The notes under the pieces: model-generated
The model's input: only the letters and a program-made list of their open reading frames with translations
Told to the model about the DNA's origin: nothing
The model's database searches: none
Origin: JALZKA01 sp963786495
GTDB taxonomy: Bacteria > Actinomycetota > Thermoleophilia > Solirubrobacterales > 70-9
Direction: 5' to 3'
Assembly (NCBI GenBank): GCA_963786495.1
Contig: CAWAZL010000002.1
Span: 310,001 to 374,000 of the forward strand
Length of the DNA stretch: 64,000 nucleotides
Shown here: positions 61,788-64,000 of the stretch, one piece after another
How positions within the stretch are numbered: the first letter of the stretch is position 1
How the letters are laid out: each line of letters begins with the position of its first letter
Translations under genes and position numbers: made by a program

Positions 61788-62606
61788 GTGACGGAGTCCG
61801 ACGAGACGACTGACGAGGCTGCGAAGGACGCAGCCGAGGACCCGACCGACGAGTCCAAGACAGCCAAACTCGCGACCGACCCCCGGCTGATCGCCGCCGC
61901 AAAAGCAATCCGCAAGGCGTTGCCGGGCGACTCGAGCTTTGGCGATGATCCTTTGTCGACGGCTGGCGGAAAGTCGAGCCAGCAGATCGGTCGCCGCCTC
62001 TCCGAGGCAACCGCCGAGAAGCCCAGTGTCCTGCGCGAGGCGGGGCTGACCGCGCTCCAGGTCTGGGACGCGATGGGCCAGACGGCCGGCCGCATCCCGG
62101 TCAAGGCTGACCTGACGATCCTTTTCACCGACCTCGTCGAGTTCTCGAACTGGTCCATGAAGGCGGGTGACGCCGCCGCGGTCGACCTGCTGCGCAAGGT
62201 CTCGCAGGCGATCGAGCCCCCCGTTGCCGCGAACACCGGCAAGGTCGTCAAGCGCCTCGGCGACGGGATGATGGCTGTCTTTGCCGATCCATCGGATGCG
62301 CTGACCGCCACCAGGGAGGCTCAGGCCCGCCTGGAGGAGGTCGAGGTCTCCGGTTACCGCCCGATGCTCCGCGCCGGCATGCACGTCGGCCGGCCCGAGC
62401 GGGTCGGTGACGACTATTTCGGCGTGGACGTGAACATCGCCGCGCGCGTGGCCGAGGCGGCGACCGGCGGTGAGATCCTGGCCACGGACAAGGTGCTGGC
62501 CGAGTTTGGCGAGGATGCGGTCAAGGCCAAGCGCAAGCGCATGTTCCGAGCCAAGGGCGTCCCGGCCGAGATCAAGGTCTATTCGATTCGCGTCACGGGC
62601 GAGTAG
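61788..62606 (+). CDS. Class III adenylate/guanylate cyclase
   Basis: 272 residues from GTG 61788. A charged N-terminal about 100 residues with an Asp/Glu/Thr-rich start, then a cyclase homology domain: LTILFTDLVEFSNWS with metal Asp115, VVKRLGDGMMAVFADPSDAL with Asp159, and DDYFGVDVNIAARVAEAATG with the transition-state Asn and Arg. All key residues are in place. No membrane or HAMP segment, so it is soluble, perhaps sensed through the acidic N-terminus. Divergent from the SDR gene. Confidence 0.9.
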   Translation: MTESDETTDEAAKDAAEDPTDESKTAKLATDPRLIAAAKAIRKALPGDSSFGDDPLSTAGGKSSQQIGRRLSEATAEKPSVLREAGLTALQVWDAMGQTAGRIPVKADLTILFTDLVEFSNWSMKAGDAAAVDLLRKVSQAIEPPVAANTGKVVKRLGDGMMAVFADPSDALTATREAQARLEEVEVSGYRPMLRAGMHVGRPERVGDDYFGVDVNIAARVAEAATGGEILATDKVLAEFGEDAVKAKRKRMFRAKGVPAEIKVYSIRVTGE

Positions 62607-62615
62607 CCCGCGGCC

Positions 62616-63107
62616 CTAGCCGAGCAGCTTCTTTTTCTGAGACTCGAACTCTTCGTCGGTGAGGAGTCCCTGGCTCTTCAGGTCGGCCAGCTGGGTCAGC
62701 TGGGCTGCGACGTCTTGGCCGCCTCCGGCCGCCATTGCCGGAGCCGCAGGCGTTCCCATTCCCACGAACGAGTTGGCGACCTCGCCGAACATCTGGCGGA
62801 GGTTCTCGCGGCCGCTTTCGTCCGCGACCGTCGCGTAGGCCCAGGTACTTGCGTCCGCCGGGTCGTACCAGACGGGGTAGCGATCACCTTGCCGCGGGAT
62901 CTCGACGCGCGAGACGGTGGTCTTCTTGGTGAGGTCCATCGTCGGGCTGCCGTCGAGCGGCTCGACGCGAAAGACCATCTCGATACGCGGATTGTCGTTC
63001 ACGGTCATGCCCGTGTCGCGCACCGACACAACGGTGCCGACGCCCTTTGAACCGCTCGCCATGAGATCGGCAGCCTTTTCCTTTTTTGACTTCCCAAAGA
63101 TGCCCAT
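62616..63107 (-). CDS. SHOCT-domain protein
   Basis: 163 residues. N-terminal beta-rich part (SGSKGVGTVVSVRDTGMTVN, EIPRQGDRYPVWYDPADAST), Ala/Gly linker, and a C-terminal SHOCT motif (QLTQLADLKSQGLLTDEEFE and QKKKLLG). SHOCT is a short oligomerisation or binding tail. Function unknown. Convergent with the cyclase gene, 9 bp apart. Confidence 0.82.
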   Translation of the reverse strand: MGIFGKSKKEKAADLMASGSKGVGTVVSVRDTGMTVNDNPRIEMVFRVEPLDGSPTMDLTKKTTVSRVEIPRQGDRYPVWYDPADASTWAYATVADESGRENLRQMFGEVANSFVGMGTPAAPAMAAGGGQDVAAQLTQLADLKSQGLLTDEEFESQKKKLLG

Positions 63108-63130
63108 GGCGGCACCTTACATCCGCGCGC

Positions 63131-64000
63131 TCAGTCCTTGAGCTTCGCCTTGGCCGGCGTCGGGTCAACGTTCTTCGCCCGGTCCTTTGCCCGGACCTGA
63201 AGCGTGCCGCTTCCGGCGCCTGGGTTGTTGATCACCTTCGGTGAATCGCAACCCTTCCAGTCCCCGTTGCGCTTGCACTGGAACTTGACGCCGTCCTCGT
63301 TCGAGGACATCACGACCTTCACGCTCTTGCCTGGGCCGTTCTTCACCTTGGCATCGGTGTCGGGCGCGACGGTGTCGACCGTGAACTCGAACGAGATCGG
63401 GGTCGGATCCTCCATGGAGTCCTGATCGATCGCGCGTACCTCGAAGACGTGCTCGCCGTCGTCCAGCCCGGTCAACGTGTTGTTGCGCGGGCAGGGATTG
63501 AAGTCCGCCTCCTGGTTGGAGTCGAGCCGGCACTCATACGTCGAGCCGACGTCCGACGACATGTAGTCGAAGGTGGGGCTCGCGTTGTTCGAGATCTCCT
63601 TCGGCGTCGTGACGAACCTGGTTACAGGCGGGCCCGAATCGAATCCGGGAGCCAGCTGTGTCGCGCCGGGCAGGATCTTCTCGGCCGGAGCCGTCACCAG
63701 GCCCTCGACTTCGCCGGGGCTCTCGGCAACCGGCAGTCGCCACTCGAGCTGTTCGACGGTGATCGTGGTCTGGCCGGGAGCCACGTTCGAGTATCCCTCG
63801 TCGTGCGGGAGCAACTCGAGCTTGGCGATGTGTCCCTCCTCGAACTTCCAGGCGTTCGAGTAGAGCTGGAACACCTGCTTGACCGGCTCCTCAGAAGTCT
63901 CCGGACGCCACAGACCGCGGGCGATCAGCTTCTGGTCGCCGTTCGGCGCAATGTCCATGAGGCGTGCTGCGATCTGGTTGTTCGCGCCTGGCGAGGTGAA
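63131..64000 (-). CDS. CocE/PepX_C-type secreted hydrolase with Ig-like C-terminus (5' end outside window)
   Basis: The stop is at 63131 and the gene continues off the right edge, so only about 290 C-terminal residues are seen. The first about 115 match the jelly-roll PepX_C domain of CocE/NonD and X-Pro dipeptidyl-peptidase proteins (KLIARGLWRPETSEEP, FQLYSNAWKFEEGHIAKLEL). The rest is an Ig/Big-like region with ASPTFDYMSSDVGSTYECRL and VFEVRAIDQDSMEDPTPISF, and a second Ig-like module with C pairs. The catalytic alpha/beta domain should lie beyond 64000. Probably extracellular. Confidence 0.75.
   Translation of the reverse strand, partial: FTSPGANNQIAARLMDIAPNGDQKLIARGLWRPETSEEPVKQVFQLYSNAWKFEEGHIAKLELLPHDEGYSNVAPGQTTITVEQLEWRLPVAESPGEVEGLVTAPAEKILPGATQLAPGFDSGPPVTRFVTTPKEISNNASPTFDYMSSDVGSTYECRLDSNQEADFNPCPRNNTLTGLDDGEHVFEVRAIDQDSMEDPTPISFEFTVDTVAPDTDAKVKNGPGKSVKVVMSSNEDGVKFQCKRNGDWKGCDSPKVINNPGAGSGTLQVRAKDRAKNVDPTPAKAKLKD

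Noticed and set aside
60998..62311. SDR with a 188-residue N-terminal extension
   Set aside because: The extension is antisense to the class III cyclase gene and shows no fold; the SDR Rossmann motif starts directly after ATG 61747.

Overview
The window is high-GC bacterial chromosome with short intergenic gaps, no rRNA or tRNA genes that I could see, no CRISPR array and no prophage. It most resembles an actinobacterium of the Thermoleophilia / Solirubrobacterales type. The grounds are the GC-rich codon use, a small secreted protein at 27057-27629 starting with the HH-x-GLLALFVALGGTAYA signal seen in that group, Rpf-like and NlpC/P60 wall enzymes, a CtpE-like P-type ATPase and split LigD-type repair genes. 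The assignment rests on protein resemblance only.

Layout. 1-3748 (minus): an osmoprotectant (OpuC/ProU-type) ABC transporter. 3845-7776 (plus): a CtpE-like cation ATPase and pyruvate kinase. 7799-8400 (minus): an Rpf-like secreted protein behind a ydaO-type c-di-AMP riboswitch. 8487-10419: VanZ-like protein, GST and a crotonase. 10418-15111: a DNA-repair island with a LigD-type polymerase, two paralogous four-cysteine lipoproteins, an ATP-dependent ligase and two tandem S51 peptidases. 15187-18625: L-2-hydroxyglutarate oxidase, an ACADVL-like acyl-CoA dehydrogenase and a cupin. 18626-21543: NlpC/P60 hydrolase, MBL hydrolase and a TetR regulator that shares two operators with a divergent alpha/beta hydrolase. 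22528-25032: an ExbB-like / DUF2149 / secreted-protein operon. 25060-29448: DUF4126, a deleted VOC remnant, thiolase, rhodanese and a NaChBac-like channel. 29565-35651: signalling genes (GGDEF/HD-GYP, PAS, MBL), then amtB, a PII protein and a PucR regulator. 35666-36692: a DUF559/AbiEi-type gene framed by identical 51-bp palindromes. 36768-41476: coiled-coil protein, PPK2, MoxR/VWA pair. 41525-47320: a VolA-like lipase, then a TPP riboswitch and a ThiXYZ-type transporter. 47386-50170: peroxiredoxin, TadA, universal stress protein and phosphotriesterase-like genes. 50222-59166: two giant tandem subtilase / FG-GAP / RTX proteins. 59226-64000: cyclophilin, DUF2007-like protein, two NAD(P)-binding proteins, a class III cyclase, a SHOCT protein and the end of a CocE/PepX_C-type hydrolase.

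Sequence quality matters. Between about 3.2 and 18.2 kb nearly every long gene is broken by single-base shifts although its motifs are conserved in the other frames, whereas 18.2-64 kb has one such break (about 24.6 kb). I read this as local consensus error rather than mass gene decay and annotate those genes as whole genes, with the breaks noted.

The best candidates for something undescribed are the palindrome-framed DUF559 gene, whose reading frame runs into both palindromes, with a third diverged copy at 59971-60021, and the ExbB/DUF2149/surface-protein operon, which looks like a proton-driven envelope machine in an organism expected to lack an outer membrane.
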